DNA from: Massilia kyonggiensis | GTDB lineage: Bacteria > Pseudomonadota > Gammaproteobacteria > Burkholderiales > Burkholderiaceae_D | Length of the DNA: 64,000 nt | Direction: 5' to 3' | Assembly (NCBI RefSeq): GCF_024756235.1 | Contig: NZ_JANUGY010000010.1 | Coordinates: forward strand, 124,001-188,000 | In this document: positions 1 through 8,745 of the stretch, one piece after another | Numbering within the stretch: the stretch's first letter is position 1 | Layout: each line of letters begins with the position of its first letter | The notes under the pieces: model-generated | Seen by the model: the letters and a program-made list of their open reading frames with translations, nothing else | Told to the model about the DNA's origin: nothing | Databases searched by the model: none | Position numbers and translations under genes: made by a program

Positions 1-66
1 TACGTCGACATCCTCATCAAGAACCTCGACAAGGCGGCCGAGATCAACGAACGCTGGCCGGACTGA
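1..66 (+). CDS. C-terminal end of an unidentified protein (partial)
   Basis: An open frame enters the window from the left and stops with TGA at 64-66, giving 21 residues that end in NERWPD. The tail is charged and looks helical. It is too short to assign to a family. It lies 88 bases upstream of the hybrid sensor kinase on the same strand, so the two could be co-transcribed, but nothing visible proves this. Confidence 0.55.
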   Translation, partial: YVDILIKNLDKAAEINERWPD

Positions 67-154
67 AATCGCTATCGTCAGCCGGGACAACACCGGCATA
101 GTCCGGTAGTATGCTGAGCTTCGAGGCAACACTGTCCCGACTGCCAACCGGCCC

Positions 155-2359
155 ATGCGTATCCGAACCCGACTGCTGATCCTGATCCTCGCGATCCTGG
201 TACCCGCCCTCCTCGCGGCGGTACTGGCGGTCTGGTATGTCTACCAGGAAGAGCGGCGGGCCCAGGAAACGAGCGTCAAGGAAGCCGTGCGCGCCTTCAC
301 CCTCCTCGTCGACAACGAACTGGAGATCAAGGAAGGCATCCTGCGCACGCTGGCGAACTCGCCCGCGCTGGCCCAAGGCGATCTCGATACCTTTTATCGC
401 CACGCCCACTCGCTGGCGCCGACCGGCGAGACGGCGATCATCCTGCTCGACCGGGACGGCCGCCAGCTGCTCAACACGCGGGTCGCGCCGGGCGCGCCGC
501 TGCCGCCGGGCCGCTCGTCGAACCTCGATGCGCTGATGCAGCGGGACGGCGCCGACCGCACCCTCGTCTCCGACCTGTTCGTCTCCTCGATCACCCGGCG
601 CCATGCGGTCGCCATCCAGGTGCCGGTACGCGTGGACGGCAGCCTGCGCTACTTCCTCGCCATGAGCATGAGCGCCGCCCAGTTGCAGGGGCTGCTGGGC
701 GAACAGCGCTTCCCGCCCGACTGGCAGGCCGCCATCATCGACCGCAGCGGCCGGCTGATCGCGCGCTCGGTCGACCCGGACCAGTACCGGGGCCGCTCGG
801 TCAGCAGCGTGGCGCTGGCCCAGTTCGCCGCCAGCCGCGAAGGCGTGTTCTCGAACCGGAACCTGGCCGGCATCCCCGTGCAGGCATTCTTCAGCACCGT
901 GCCCTCGTCGAACTGGAAAGTCCTCGTCAGCATTCCGACGGAAGACCTGCGCCGCGTGCCGCTGCATGCCGCGGCCTTCCTCGCCGCCATCATGGCCGTG
1001 ATGCTCGTGCTGGCGTTCGTCGCCGCGCGCTGGTTCGCGCGCCGCGCCGCCATCCCGATCGAATACCTGGGCCGCGGCGCCGAGGACCTGGGCGCCGGCC
1101 GCGAAGTGCATTACCGGCCGCAGGGCATCGTCGAGATCGACGCCGTGGCGCAGCGCATGGCCGACGCGAGCCGCCAGATCCTGACCGCGCAGGCCGAGCT
1201 GGAACAGCGCGTGGCCGAAGCCGTGGCGGCCAGCGAGCGCGCCCAGACCGCCCTCGTGCGCGGCCAGAAGCTGGAAGCCCTCGGCCGGCTCACGGGCGGC
1301 ATCGCGCACGAATTCAACAACCTGCTGCAGACGCTGACGACCGCGCTGCAGCTTGCGTCCCTGACGGCGAACCAGCCGAAGGTGCTGAGCCTGATCGACA
1401 CGTGCAAGCGCACCGTCAGCCGCGCCACCGCGCTGACGACCCGCCTGGGGTCGTTCGGCCGCGTGCAGGATGCGCGCCTGCTGACGGTCGACCCGGGCGA
1501 GCAGGTGCGCGGCTCCGTCCAACTGCTGCGCGGCGTGCTGCGCCAGGGCACGCGCATGGAAGTGCATTGCGCGGACGACCTGTGGCCCGTCACCGTCGAC
1601 CCCGTGCAATTCGACCTGGCCCTCCTGAACCTGGCGATCAATGCGCGCGACGCCATGCCGGACGGCGGCCGCCTCGCCGTCGACGTGCGCAACTGCACCC
1701 TCGAACCCACGCTGGAACGCACGGGCGGCGACTATGTGCGCGTGAGCGTGACGGACACGGGCACCGGCATGCCCCCCGACGTGCTGGCGCGCGCGCTCGA
1801 CCCGTTCTTCACGACGAAACCGCCGGGCCAGGGCTCCGGCCTCGGGCTGCCCCAGGCCTACGCATTCGCCACGCAATCGCGCGGCTGGCTGACCCTGGCG
1901 AGCACGGTCGGCGCGGGCACCACCATCGAGATCTACCTGCCGCGCTCGCTGCAACCGCTGTCCGCCCTGGCGGTGCGCGGCGACGGCCAGGCGCCGGGGC
2001 GCGGCAGCGGGCGGGTGCTGTTCGTCGAAGACGATCCACTCGTGCGCGAAGCGGTCGTGCGCGGCCTGGAAGACTGCGGCTTCGACGTGATGGTGGCGGC
2101 CGACGGCGACAAGGCGCTCGCGATGCTCGACGCCGGCCTCGACGCCGACGTCGTGTTTTCCGACATCGTCATGCCCGGCAAGGTCAGCGGCGTCGACCTG
2201 GCCGGCATCCTGCACGAGCGCCGCCCGGGCCTGCCGGTCGTCCTCGCCACCGGCTATACCGACCAGCGCGCCGTCATCCCGGGCGTGCAAGTCCTGGCCA
2301 AACCCTACGAGATCGACCAGCTGGTCGAACTGCTGTCCAACCTGTCCGGCGGCCGCTGA
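155..2359 (+). CDS. Hybrid sensor histidine kinase with periplasmic sensor and C-terminal receiver
   Basis: A 734-residue membrane-bound hybrid histidine kinase. The N-terminus has a hydrophobic segment (about residues 7-29), then a periplasmic Cache-like sensor region, then a second membrane segment (about 271-293) and a HAMP-like linker with a short coiled coil. The dimerisation box GGIAHEFNNLLQ places the phospho-accepting His at about residue 385. The ATPase domain shows the N box NLAINARDAM, a DTGTGM glycine box and GQGSGLGL. A receiver follows (about 620-734), with the acidic pair EDD, the phospho-acceptor Asp at about 670 in FSDIVMPG, and the conserved Lys in LAKPYE. The architecture is typical of hybrid kinases that pass phosphate on to another protein or act through their own receiver. 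The ligand cannot be read from the sequence. No partner regulator is adjacent. Confidence 0.9.
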   Translation: MRIRTRLLILILAILVPALLAAVLAVWYVYQEERRAQETSVKEAVRAFTLLVDNELEIKEGILRTLANSPALAQGDLDTFYRHAHSLAPTGETAIILLDRDGRQLLNTRVAPGAPLPPGRSSNLDALMQRDGADRTLVSDLFVSSITRRHAVAIQVPVRVDGSLRYFLAMSMSAAQLQGLLGEQRFPPDWQAAIIDRSGRLIARSVDPDQYRGRSVSSVALAQFAASREGVFSNRNLAGIPVQAFFSTVPSSNWKVLVSIPTEDLRRVPLHAAAFLAAIMAVMLVLAFVAARWFARRAAIPIEYLGRGAEDLGAGREVHYRPQGIVEIDAVAQRMADASRQILTAQAELEQRVAEAVAASERAQTALVRGQKLEALGRLTGGIAHEFNNLLQTLTTALQLASLTANQPKVLSLIDTCKRTVSRATALTTRLGSFGRVQDARLLTVDPGEQVRGSVQLLRGVLRQGTRMEVHCADDLWPVTVDPVQFDLALLNLAINARDAMPDGGRLAVDVRNCTLEPTLERTGGDYVRVSVTDTGTGMPPDVLARALDPFFTTKPPGQGSGLGLPQAYAFATQSRGWLTLASTVGAGTTIEIYLPRSLQPLSALAVRGDGQAPGRGSGRVLFVEDDPLVREAVVRGLEDCGFDVMVAADGDKALAMLDAGLDADVVFSDIVMPGKVSGVDLAGILHERRPGLPVVLATGYTDQRAVIPGVQVLAKPYEIDQLVELLSNLSGGR

Positions 2360-2363
2360 ACTC

Positions 2364-2696
2364 TTACAGCGTCAGCGTGACGTGCTCGCCGGCCACGGCG
2401 ACCGTGCACGTGGTGCCGCCCAGCTTGCGTCCCGCCGGCGTCGTGCAATCGGCGCTGACCCGCTTGCCCTGCCAGGTGCCGTCGAACTTGCCGTCGCCGT
2501 GCAGCAGCGACACCTGGTCGTCGATGACCTTGTCGCCGTTGACGAAGATACGGACGTCGGAGCTGTCGATCAGCTCGCCCTGGATGTCCAGCTTGCCGTC
2601 GCGGCTCGTGTAGTGATTCCCGGTTACCGGCGCGAACGCGGTGCAGCCGGACATTGTGACGGCCAGCGCGGCCGCGATCATGAACTTCGTTGACAT
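2364..2696 (-). CDS. Small predicted outer-membrane lipoprotein
   Basis: A 110-residue protein with a lipoprotein signal. A short positive N-terminus is followed by a hydrophobic stretch and the lipobox MSGC, so Cys18 would be lipidated after cleavage. The mature part is small, polar and probably beta-rich, with two further Cys residues (SADCTTP and GGTTCTV) that could form a disulfide. I do not recognise a named family. It converges on the hybrid kinase, only four bases separating the stop codons. It is divergent from the PPC-domain gene across an AT-rich 212-base region that should hold its promoter. Confidence 0.75.
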   Translation of the reverse strand: MSTKFMIAAALAVTMSGCTAFAPVTGNHYTSRDGKLDIQGELIDSSDVRIFVNGDKVIDDQVSLLHGDGKFDGTWQGKRVSADCTTPAGRKLGGTTCTVAVAGEHVTLTL

Positions 2697-2908
2697 CTTT
2701 GTGTAATCTCCGCTTATCTTCGCGGTTCTCTTCAGGAAATCCGGGAATGATAACCGTATTCATGAGGAAATGAATATTCAAAAATAGCAATATCCATGCA
2801 TTTTTTATCAATGCAAAATAGCGCTATGCCCCAAATTGCAATTTCCACATAGAAACTTTTGGTTGCACGACGGCTGGCGTAGAATGGGGCTGGATCAAGG
2901 AGACAACC
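2697..2908. promoter_or_regulatory. AT-rich divergent intergenic region
   Basis: This 212-base stretch separates the minus-strand lipoprotein gene from the plus-strand PPC gene. It is clearly richer in A and T than its surroundings, especially at about 2740-2860. A TAGAAT box at 2880-2885 with a TTGGTT-like box near 2859 could form the promoter of the PPC gene, though the spacing is short. A strong ribosome binding site, AAGGAG, sits just before the start at 2909. No convincing open frame lies inside. Confidence 0.4.
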
Positions 2909-3301
2909 ATGCAGACCCTGCCCCTCAGGATCGGCGCCGGCCAGGACCTGCGCGCCGTGCTCGACACCCTCGTCGCGGAGCACCACGTGGACGCCGCGTT
3001 CGTCCTGCAAGGCATCGGCAGCCTGTCGGTCGCCCGGCTGCGCTTCGCGGGCCGGCCGGAATTCACGGAGCTGCGCGGTGACCTGGAAATCCTCACGCTG
3101 GGCGGTTCGCTGTCGCCGGACGGCCCGCACCTGCACGCGAGCGTGGCCGACGACGGCGGCCGCGTCATCGGCGGCCACCTGGGTCCCGGCTGCATCGTCC
3201 GCACGACGGCCGAGGTGCTCGTGGCGCTGCTGCCGCGCCACCGCTTCCGCCGCGAATTCGATCCGGCCACGGGCTTCGACGAGTTGTTCGTGAAGGCCTA
3301 A
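2909..3301 (+). CDS. PPC/DUF296 domain protein
   Basis: A 130-residue single-domain protein that matches the PPC (plants and prokaryotes conserved, DUF296) fold over its whole length. The typical elements are visible: an N-terminal regulator-like strand with DAAFVLQGIGSLS, the core LTLGGSLSPDGPHLHASVAD with conserved His residues, and GGHLGPGCIVRTTAEV near the end. Plant versions join an AT-hook to this domain and bind DNA. Bacterial stand-alone versions have no settled function and form trimers. The start is supported by an AAGGAG site eight bases upstream. A near-palindrome lies between it and the ABC exporter. Confidence 0.85.
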   Translation: MQTLPLRIGAGQDLRAVLDTLVAEHHVDAAFVLQGIGSLSVARLRFAGRPEFTELRGDLEILTLGGSLSPDGPHLHASVADDGGRVIGGHLGPGCIVRTTAEVLVALLPRHRFRREFDPATGFDELFVKA

Positions 3302-3311
3302 TGTCCGTTTC

Positions 3312-3332
3312 CGCACTGAACGGTTCGGTGCG
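3312..3332. repeat. 21-bp near-palindrome between PPC gene and ABC exporter
   Basis: Nine bases pair with the opposite arm (one G-T pair in RNA form) around a three-base centre CGG. It sits 11 bases after the PPC stop codon. It is not followed by a T run, so a terminator reading is weak. It could equally be an operator for the downstream ABC gene. Confidence 0.35.
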
Positions 3333-3373
3333 TGGTCGTAGTCTTTCGGTAAACACCCTTGCCGAGACCGATC

Positions 3374-5191
3374 ATGACCACCCACACTCCGGACGAAGAC
3401 CCCGCCCAGCCCAAGCCAGCCCCCCTGTCGCTCGCCGCGTGGAAGCACTTCGTCAACGTCGCCAAGCCCTACTGGCTGGGAAATGAAAAAGGCAAGGCGT
3501 GGACCCTGCTGCTGCTGTTGATCGTGCTGATGCTGGTCGACACCAAGCTCGCGGTCATGCTGAACAACCAGACCGGAGAATTGACGTCGGCACTGGCCGG
3601 CAAGGACGCCGACCGCTTCTGGACGTCGGTGCGCGCGTGCCTGTTCATCCTTGCGTTCGCCGTGCCGACCTACGCCTTCTACTACTACATGCGCGACGTG
3701 TTCGCGAACCAGTGGCGGCGCTGGCTCACCGGCCGCTTCCTCGACGGCTATTTGCAGGACCGCAAGTACTACGCGCTGGGCGCCAGCAACGAGATCGACA
3801 ATCCCGACCAGCGCATCAGCGAGGACATCAACACGTTCACGGGCCGGTCCATCAATTTTTTACTGATCTTCCTCGGCTCGATCATGCAACTGGTCGCCTT
3901 CAGCACCGTGCTGTGGTCGATCTCGCACCTGCTCGTCGCGGTGCTCGTGGCGTACGCGGTGGCGGTGGCGGGCAACATCGTCGCCCTTTACTTCTTCGGC
4001 AGCCCGCTGATCCAGCTGAATTTCTGGCAGCTGCGGCGCGAGGCCGACTTCCGCTTCAGCCTGATGCGCCTGCGCGAGAATGCCGAATCGATCGCGTTCT
4101 ACCGGGGCGAAGCGCAGGAGCGCACGCACATCGACAGCCGCTTCGAGAAAGTCATCCGCAACTTTGCCCGGCTGATCAGGAAGCAGCGTGCGCTCAATTT
4201 TTTCCAGCGCACGTTCAGCCAGCTCACCGTGGTACTGCCCTACGTGCTCCTGGCCGGCGGCGTGTTGTCCGGGGAGCTGGAGGTGGGGGCCGCGACGCGG
4301 GCCGCCGGCGCTTTTACCGCCGTCCTCGGCGCGGTGGGCGTCATCGTCGACAATTTCGAGAGCCTCAGCCGTTTCGTCGCGGGCATCGGCCGCCTGCAGG
4401 CCCTGTCCAACCTCGTGCTGCCCAATGCGCAGCCCGCCACCGTCGACGAGAAACATCCGCGCATCACGATGCGTCCCGGCACGCACTTCGCGCTGGAAGC
4501 GGTAACCTTGCATCCGCCGCAATCGGACCGTGTCCTCATCAAGGAACTGAGCCTCGTGCTCAAGCCCGGTGAGGCCCTGTTGATCACGGGCGCCAGCGGC
4601 TGCGGCAAGAGCTCGCTGCTACGCGCGATCGCGGGGTTGTGGAACACGGGCAGCGGCACGATCCAGCATCCGCCGCTGGAAGACGTGTTCTTCCTGCCGC
4701 AACAGCCGTATCTGCAGCCTGGCACGCTGCGCAGCCAGCTGATCTATCCCAGCGTGCACTGCGAGCTGGGCGACGAGCAGCTGCTCGACATCCTGGAGCA
4801 GGTGCACCTGCCGCAGCTGGCCGACCGCGTGGGCGGCCTGGACGCCGTGCACGACTGGAGCAAGCTGCTGTCGGTCGGCGAGCAGCAGCGCCTGGCCTTT
4901 GGCCGCGTGCTCGTGCACGCGCCGCGGATCGTCATCCTGGACGAGGCAACGAGCGCGCTCGACAGCACCAACGAAGCGGCCCTGTACGCGCGCCTGCGGG
5001 CCAGCGGCGCAACCCTCGTCAGCATCGCCCACCGGGAAGCCGTGCTGCGGCATCACACGCATGTGCTGAAGCTGACGGGCGACGGGACGTGGAAAGTGCA
5101 CGAGGCGAGCGGCTTCAGGTTCGACGAACCGGCGGCGGACAGCACGCCAGGGCCGGCGCGGCCATCCGTGATCGCGACCTTCGTCGGGTAA
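3374..5191 (+). CDS. ABC transporter, fused permease and ATPase, SbmA/BacA-YddA type
   Basis: A 605-residue half-transporter. The N-terminal half carries about six membrane helices and the signature region of the SbmA/BacA and peroxisomal ABCD-like group, for example RRWLTGRFLDGYLQ, DNPDQRISEDI and FYRGEAQE. The C-terminal half is a full ATPase, with Walker A GASGCGKSS (from about residue 406), the signature LSVGEQQRLAFGR, Walker B IVILDEATSALD and a switch His in SIAHREAV. Members of this group move peptides, vitamin B12 or long-chain acyl compounds across the inner membrane, and the substrate here is unknown. I chose ATG 3374; an in-frame TTG at 3359 is possible. It probably works as a homodimer. 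Confidence 0.88.
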   Translation: MTTHTPDEDPAQPKPAPLSLAAWKHFVNVAKPYWLGNEKGKAWTLLLLLIVLMLVDTKLAVMLNNQTGELTSALAGKDADRFWTSVRACLFILAFAVPTYAFYYYMRDVFANQWRRWLTGRFLDGYLQDRKYYALGASNEIDNPDQRISEDINTFTGRSINFLLIFLGSIMQLVAFSTVLWSISHLLVAVLVAYAVAVAGNIVALYFFGSPLIQLNFWQLRREADFRFSLMRLRENAESIAFYRGEAQERTHIDSRFEKVIRNFARLIRKQRALNFFQRTFSQLTVVLPYVLLAGGVLSGELEVGAATRAAGAFTAVLGAVGVIVDNFESLSRFVAGIGRLQALSNLVLPNAQPATVDEKHPRITMRPGTHFALEAVTLHPPQSDRVLIKELSLVLKPGEALLITGASGCGKSSLLRAIAGLWNTGSGTIQHPPLEDVFFLPQQPYLQPGTLRSQLIYPSVHCELGDEQLLDILEQVHLPQLADRVGGLDAVHDWSKLLSVGEQQRLAFGRVLVHAPRIVILDEATSALDSTNEAALYARLRASGATLVSIAHREAVLRHHTHVLKLTGDGTWKVHEASGFRFDEPAADSTPGPARPSVIATFVG

Positions 5192-5214
5192 GGACTGTGG
5201 CGAGGCTGACATAT

Positions 5215-5233
5215 GTACACGTTTTTTGTGTAC
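5215..5233. promoter_or_regulatory. Inverted repeat GTACAC-N7-GTGTAC upstream of outer-membrane protein gene
   Basis: Two perfect six-base arms flank a seven-base spacer that is almost all T. The site lies about 82 bases before the ATG of the beta-barrel gene and 24 bases after the ABC exporter stop. Its position and dyad symmetry fit a regulator binding site. The short stem followed by no T run fits a terminator less well. Confidence 0.4.
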
Positions 5234-5314
5234 GATCTGTTTAGTTCCAATTAACATTGTCCGGAAGGCAACTGCGGGTTGCCGACGATTTTGTTCAACT
5301 ACTCAACGGACAAT

Positions 5315-5866
5315 ATGAAACTCAAGCTGATCATCGCAACGGGCGCGGCCCTGGGCCTTTTCACGACGTTTGCACATGCCGACGGCGGGTACGCCGGATT
5401 GAGTGTCGGCAGTGCCGAGCAAAAGAAAAGTTTCGAATTTTCCAGCACAAACATCAGCCGCACGAAGGACACCACCACGGCGTTCAAGCTGCTGGTCGGC
5501 TACCAGTACAACCCGACGTTCGGCGTGGAAGCCGGCTGGGTCCACCATGGATCTTCCGACCTGCCATTGTCCGGCAGGATCGCCTCGTTGAAGCCGGAAT
5601 CGTTCTATGCGGCAGGCACGGCGACCCTGCCGCTGGGGAACCAGTTCTCGCTGTTCGGCAAGCTGGGCCTGGCAAACCACCGCACCGACATCGACGGCTC
5701 GAACAAGACCAACACCCAGGCGTTCGCGGGCGTCGGCCTGTCGTACGCGTTCACGCAAATGGTCTCCGGCGTCGTCGAATACGAGGATTTCGGCAAGGTC
5801 GCCGATGAGCAGCCGATCACCGCAAAGTCGCGCGTCGTGTCGGTGGGGCTGCGCGTGGCGTTCTAA
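5315..5866 (+). CDS. Small outer-membrane beta-barrel protein (OmpA/OmpW-like barrel)
   Basis: A 183-residue secreted protein. A signal peptide (MKLKLIIATGAALGLF... ending at AHA, about residue 21) precedes a mature part built of alternating short amphipathic strands, with motifs such as GGYAGLSVGS, FKLLVGYQYNPTFGVEAGWV and VVSVGLRVAF with a terminal Phe. The terminal aromatic residue is the usual outer-membrane assembly signal. Size and strand pattern fit an eight-stranded barrel of the Omp_b-brl family. I placed the start at ATG 5315, because upstream in-frame codons would put charged sequence before the signal peptide. It converges on the GAF kinase gene. Confidence 0.82.
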   Translation: MKLKLIIATGAALGLFTTFAHADGGYAGLSVGSAEQKKSFEFSSTNISRTKDTTTAFKLLVGYQYNPTFGVEAGWVHHGSSDLPLSGRIASLKPESFYAAGTATLPLGNQFSLFGKLGLANHRTDIDGSNKTNTQAFAGVGLSYAFTQMVSGVVEYEDFGKVADEQPITAKSRVVSVGLRVAF

Positions 5867-5871
5867 GCCGC

Positions 5872-7827
5872 TCAGGCCGCCTTTACCTCGGGCCGCGCCG
5901 CCTTGCGCGGAAAGCGCAGGTGGTAGCGCAGGCCCTGCCCCGGGCTGCTCTCCACCCGTAGGGAGCCTTGCAGCACGTTCGTCGCGAGGTTGTACAGGAT
6001 GTGGCCGCCGAGGCCGCTGCCGCCGCTGCCGCGCTTCGTCGTGAAGAACGGGTCGAACAGCTTGGCGAGCGTCTCGGCATCCATGCCCACGCCATCGTCG
6101 CCGTAATCGAACACGACGTGGTCGCCGTCGAGCGCCGCGTGGATCATGATGTGGCCGGGCTGGTCGCGTTCGAAGCCGTGCATCAGCGAGTTGACGACCA
6201 TGTTTGTGACGATCTGCGACACGGCGCCCGGAAAGCTCTCCAGCATCAGGTCCTTCGGGCAGTCGATGGCGACTTCCAGCGGCCGGCCCTTCAGCTTCGG
6301 CTGCAGCGACAGCAGCACTTCGTTCAGGTACGTGCCGAGATTGAACGTGCGGATGTCGTCCGACGACTGGTCCACCGCCACCTGCTTGAAGCTGCGCACG
6401 AGGGCCGCGGCGCGCTGCGTGTTGGTCGTCATGATGCGCAGGGACTGGTCGACGATGTCGAAGAACGCCTCCAGGCTTTCCTCGGTCATCGCCCCCGCCG
6501 CCAGCTCCTCGCGCGTGAGCTTGAGTTCCTGCACGAGGTGGCTCGTGGCCGTCACGCAGATGCCCAGCGGCGTATTGATCTCGTGCGCGACGCCGGCCAC
6601 CATCTGGCCCAGCGACGCGAGCTTTTCCTTGCGCACCAGTTCCGTCTGCGCTTCCTGCAACTGGTGCAGCGCCTGTTCGAGCGCGGCGTTCTGCTGTTCC
6701 AGCCGCTCCTTGGCCTTGCGGATGGCGCGGTCGGCCTGCATGCGCGCGATGGCCACCGCGACGTGGCTGGAGATGAAGGCCATCAGGTCCAGGTCGGCCT
6801 TCGTGTAGACGACTGTCGGGTCGTAGCTCTGCACGACCAGCACGCCGTACGCCTTGTCGTTGACGAGCATCGGCGCGCCGATCCAGCTCGCGATGTCCGT
6901 GTTCCCCAGCGGGTGCTTCACCTTGCCCGCCGCGTGCAGGCGCGCGAAGCTGCCGGCGTCGTGGAGTTGCGCCTGCTTCGTCTGCAGCACGTACGACACC
7001 ATGCCCATCCCGAACGGGAAGCGCTGCTGCGGCGGCGCGTCGTCCTTTTCGTCGGCAAAATACGGAATGCTGATCTCGCCCGTGTCCGGGTGCGTGAGCG
7101 CGATGATAAAGTTCTTGGCCATCATCAGCTCGCCGATGATGGCGTGCAGGCTGGACGCCAGCACCTCGGTTTCGAGGGCGGATGCCGACAGGTCGGCGAT
7201 CTGGTACAGCGCGTGCTGCACCTGTTCCGCCCGGCGGCGTTCGGCCACCTCGCGCGCGAGCAGCCGGGTACGCTCCTGCACGGCGCGCTCGAGGCGGTCC
7301 ATGCTCTGCATGCCCTGCAGCGCGTTCGATACGTGGTTGGCGATCAGCGCGAACAGCGCCTGGTCTTCCGCGCTGTACGTGTGTTCGGACAGGTAGCTCT
7401 GGATGACGATGGCGCCCAGCACCTCGTGCTGCTGGTCGAGCAGCGGGCAGCCCATCCAGTGCTCGGCGATGCTGCCCGTGCCCCAGACGGCGCCGTTCGC
7501 GCGCGCGCGCATCTCGTCGCCCGTCACCACGAGGGGTTGCTTGTTGAGCATGACCCAGGCCGTCGGCGATTCGTCGGGCGACGCCAGCGTCACGCGCTCG
7601 TCGGGGCCCGGCCCCTTGTCGCGCGAGTCGACGAAATAAACGAAGCGGACCGTGTTGTCTTCCCGCTCGGCCAGCGTGACGTAGAAGTTCTCCGCATACA
7701 TGATGCGGCCCAGCGCACGGTGCACGGCGCCGATGAACTCGGTGACGTCGGTACAGCTGGCGGACAGGTGCCCGATGCCCAGCAGCATGGCCTGGACCGT
7801 TTCCAGGCGGGCGAGACGGTCTTCCAT
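5872..7827 (-). CDS. Cytosolic sensor histidine kinase with two GAF domains
   Basis: A 651-residue protein with no membrane segment. Two GAF-type sensor domains (about residues 20-180 and 210-360) are joined by a helical linker. A coiled coil (about 365-400) leads to the kinase core with the H box VAGVAHEINTPLG (His about 415) and an ATPase domain with DYGDDGVGMD and the GSGGSGLGGHIL glycine loop. The form of the core resembles the HWE-independent HisKA class that often pairs with a diguanylate cyclase or response regulator elsewhere. GAF domains bind cyclic nucleotides, haem or small aromatics, and the ligand here is unknown. No regulator gene is adjacent, so this is an orphan kinase. Confidence 0.87.
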   Translation of the reverse strand: MEDRLARLETVQAMLLGIGHLSASCTDVTEFIGAVHRALGRIMYAENFYVTLAEREDNTVRFVYFVDSRDKGPGPDERVTLASPDESPTAWVMLNKQPLVVTGDEMRARANGAVWGTGSIAEHWMGCPLLDQQHEVLGAIVIQSYLSEHTYSAEDQALFALIANHVSNALQGMQSMDRLERAVQERTRLLAREVAERRRAEQVQHALYQIADLSASALETEVLASSLHAIIGELMMAKNFIIALTHPDTGEISIPYFADEKDDAPPQQRFPFGMGMVSYVLQTKQAQLHDAGSFARLHAAGKVKHPLGNTDIASWIGAPMLVNDKAYGVLVVQSYDPTVVYTKADLDLMAFISSHVAVAIARMQADRAIRKAKERLEQQNAALEQALHQLQEAQTELVRKEKLASLGQMVAGVAHEINTPLGICVTATSHLVQELKLTREELAAGAMTEESLEAFFDIVDQSLRIMTTNTQRAAALVRSFKQVAVDQSSDDIRTFNLGTYLNEVLLSLQPKLKGRPLEVAIDCPKDLMLESFPGAVSQIVTNMVVNSLMHGFERDQPGHIMIHAALDGDHVVFDYGDDGVGMDAETLAKLFDPFFTTKRGSGGSGLGGHILYNLATNVLQGSLRVESSPGQGLRYHLRFPRKAARPEVKAA

Positions 7828-7912
7828 CGATTCCCCTTAATGAACCAAAATTGCGCTCAGGAAATCTTATCAGTTCAAGCCGGGTTTGCGGGGAATGTGT
7901 CGCGAAAATGCC

Positions 7913-8398
7913 TTACCGGGGGGCGCGAAACTCGTTCTCGACCCAGGTGGACGCGGACGACGGCGACAGCTTGAAATCCGGGCGCACGCGCACCTGCGCC
8001 ACGCGCTCGCCCATCTGGTCGAAGGCACTCAGCAGCGCGTACGGATTGTCCTCGTCCGGGACGATGTCCAGCGTCACCTTCAGCTCGCCCTCCGCCGTGG
8101 ACACGACGGTGCTCTTGTGCAATTGCGCATGCAATTGCTGCTCGTGGCGGCGGATCACTTCGGAGGCCGTCTTGACGAGCGTGTGGAACGCGCTGATGTC
8201 GAGCGGCTTCGGGTTTTTCTTGTCGCGGCCCATGGTCCAGGGACCGACGAGGGCCGGCTCGGATTCGCCGTCCTTGTACATGGCCACGGCCCAGCCGTCG
8301 TCGTCCTCGTTCTTGATGACGCGCGCGGTCCAGCCATTTCCTTGCCACAAGCGGGCCTCCTGCACGGGGGCGTCGTCGTCGTGGATTTCTTCGTTCAT
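7913..8398 (-). CDS. Conserved-looking hypothetical protein
   Basis: A 161-residue soluble, acidic protein that I do not recognise. It begins with an acidic stretch (NEEIHDDDAP), then a region with WQGNGWTARVI and DDDGWAVAMYKDGE that looks like a small beta domain, then an amphipathic helix rich in His, Gln and Ala (about 90-110). It ends with beta-like sequence. Codon use matches its neighbours. It precedes the GAF kinase on the same strand, 85 bases away, so it could be co-transcribed. Confidence 0.7.
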   Translation of the reverse strand: MNEEIHDDDAPVQEARLWQGNGWTARVIKNEDDDGWAVAMYKDGESEPALVGPWTMGRDKKNPKPLDISAFHTLVKTASEVIRRHEQQLHAQLHKSTVVSTAEGELKVTLDIVPDEDNPYALLSAFDQMGERVAQVRVRPDFKLSPSSASTWVENEFRAPR

Positions 8399-8485
8399 TC
8401 TTGCTTTCTCGATGGTGCGGGCGTACGCCCGAAAGCAAGATCATAGGCGTTCACGGCGCACTGGACAAGCGCCGCTTCCGTACCG

Positions 8486-8665
8486 CTAGATGATGCGCAG
8501 GTCGGGGCCGCGGGGCGGCACGATGGGTGGGCCGGGCGGCGTGTTGCGCGGGTCGATCGCCGGCGAGGGGATCTGGCTTTTGAACGGGTTGATGATGATC
8601 GGTGGAATCGCCGGCGGTGCCGATGGCGGGTTCTTGTGGCCGGCGGCGTACTGGATACACTGCAT
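8486..8665 (-). CDS. Tiny proline-rich protein (59 aa)
   Basis: A 59-residue open frame starting at ATG 8665 with a near-perfect ribosome binding site, AGGAGG, six bases upstream. About a third of the residues are Pro, in short runs such as PPSAPPAIPP, TPPGPPIVPP and RGPDLRII, with two Ile-rich patches. There is no signal peptide or membrane segment. The strong binding site and its own promoter-like boxes (8697-8724) make it likely to be a real gene. I do not know a function. It follows glcF on the same strand, 80 bases away. A second tiny proline-rich gene lies at 29563-29721. Confidence 0.6.
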   Translation of the reverse strand: MQCIQYAAGHKNPPSAPPAIPPIIINPFKSQIPSPAIDPRNTPPGPPIVPPRGPDLRII

Positions 8666-8696
8666 GGAATGCCTCCTGCAAACAGAGCAGGCTGTC

Positions 8697-8724
8697 AGTA
8701 TAGACCTCGAGTCCAGCATTGCAA
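8697..8724 (-). promoter_or_regulatory. Candidate sigma-70 promoter for the tiny proline-rich gene
   Basis: On the minus strand, TTGCAA (8724-8719) and TATACT (8702-8697) are separated by 16 bases, and the start codon is about 30 bases further on. This would give the small gene its own transcript separate from the lut-glc operon. Confidence 0.4.
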
Positions 8725-8745
8725 GGCTTGATTTCCGGCCACTTT

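Noticed and set aside
44..2290. 748-codon minus-strand open frame over the hybrid kinase
   Set aside because: It has no family motif, and the plus-strand frame encodes a complete kinase and receiver.
3359..3373. TTG start for the ABC exporter
   Set aside because: The ATG at 3374 gives a more typical N-terminus; the extra five residues add nothing recognisable.
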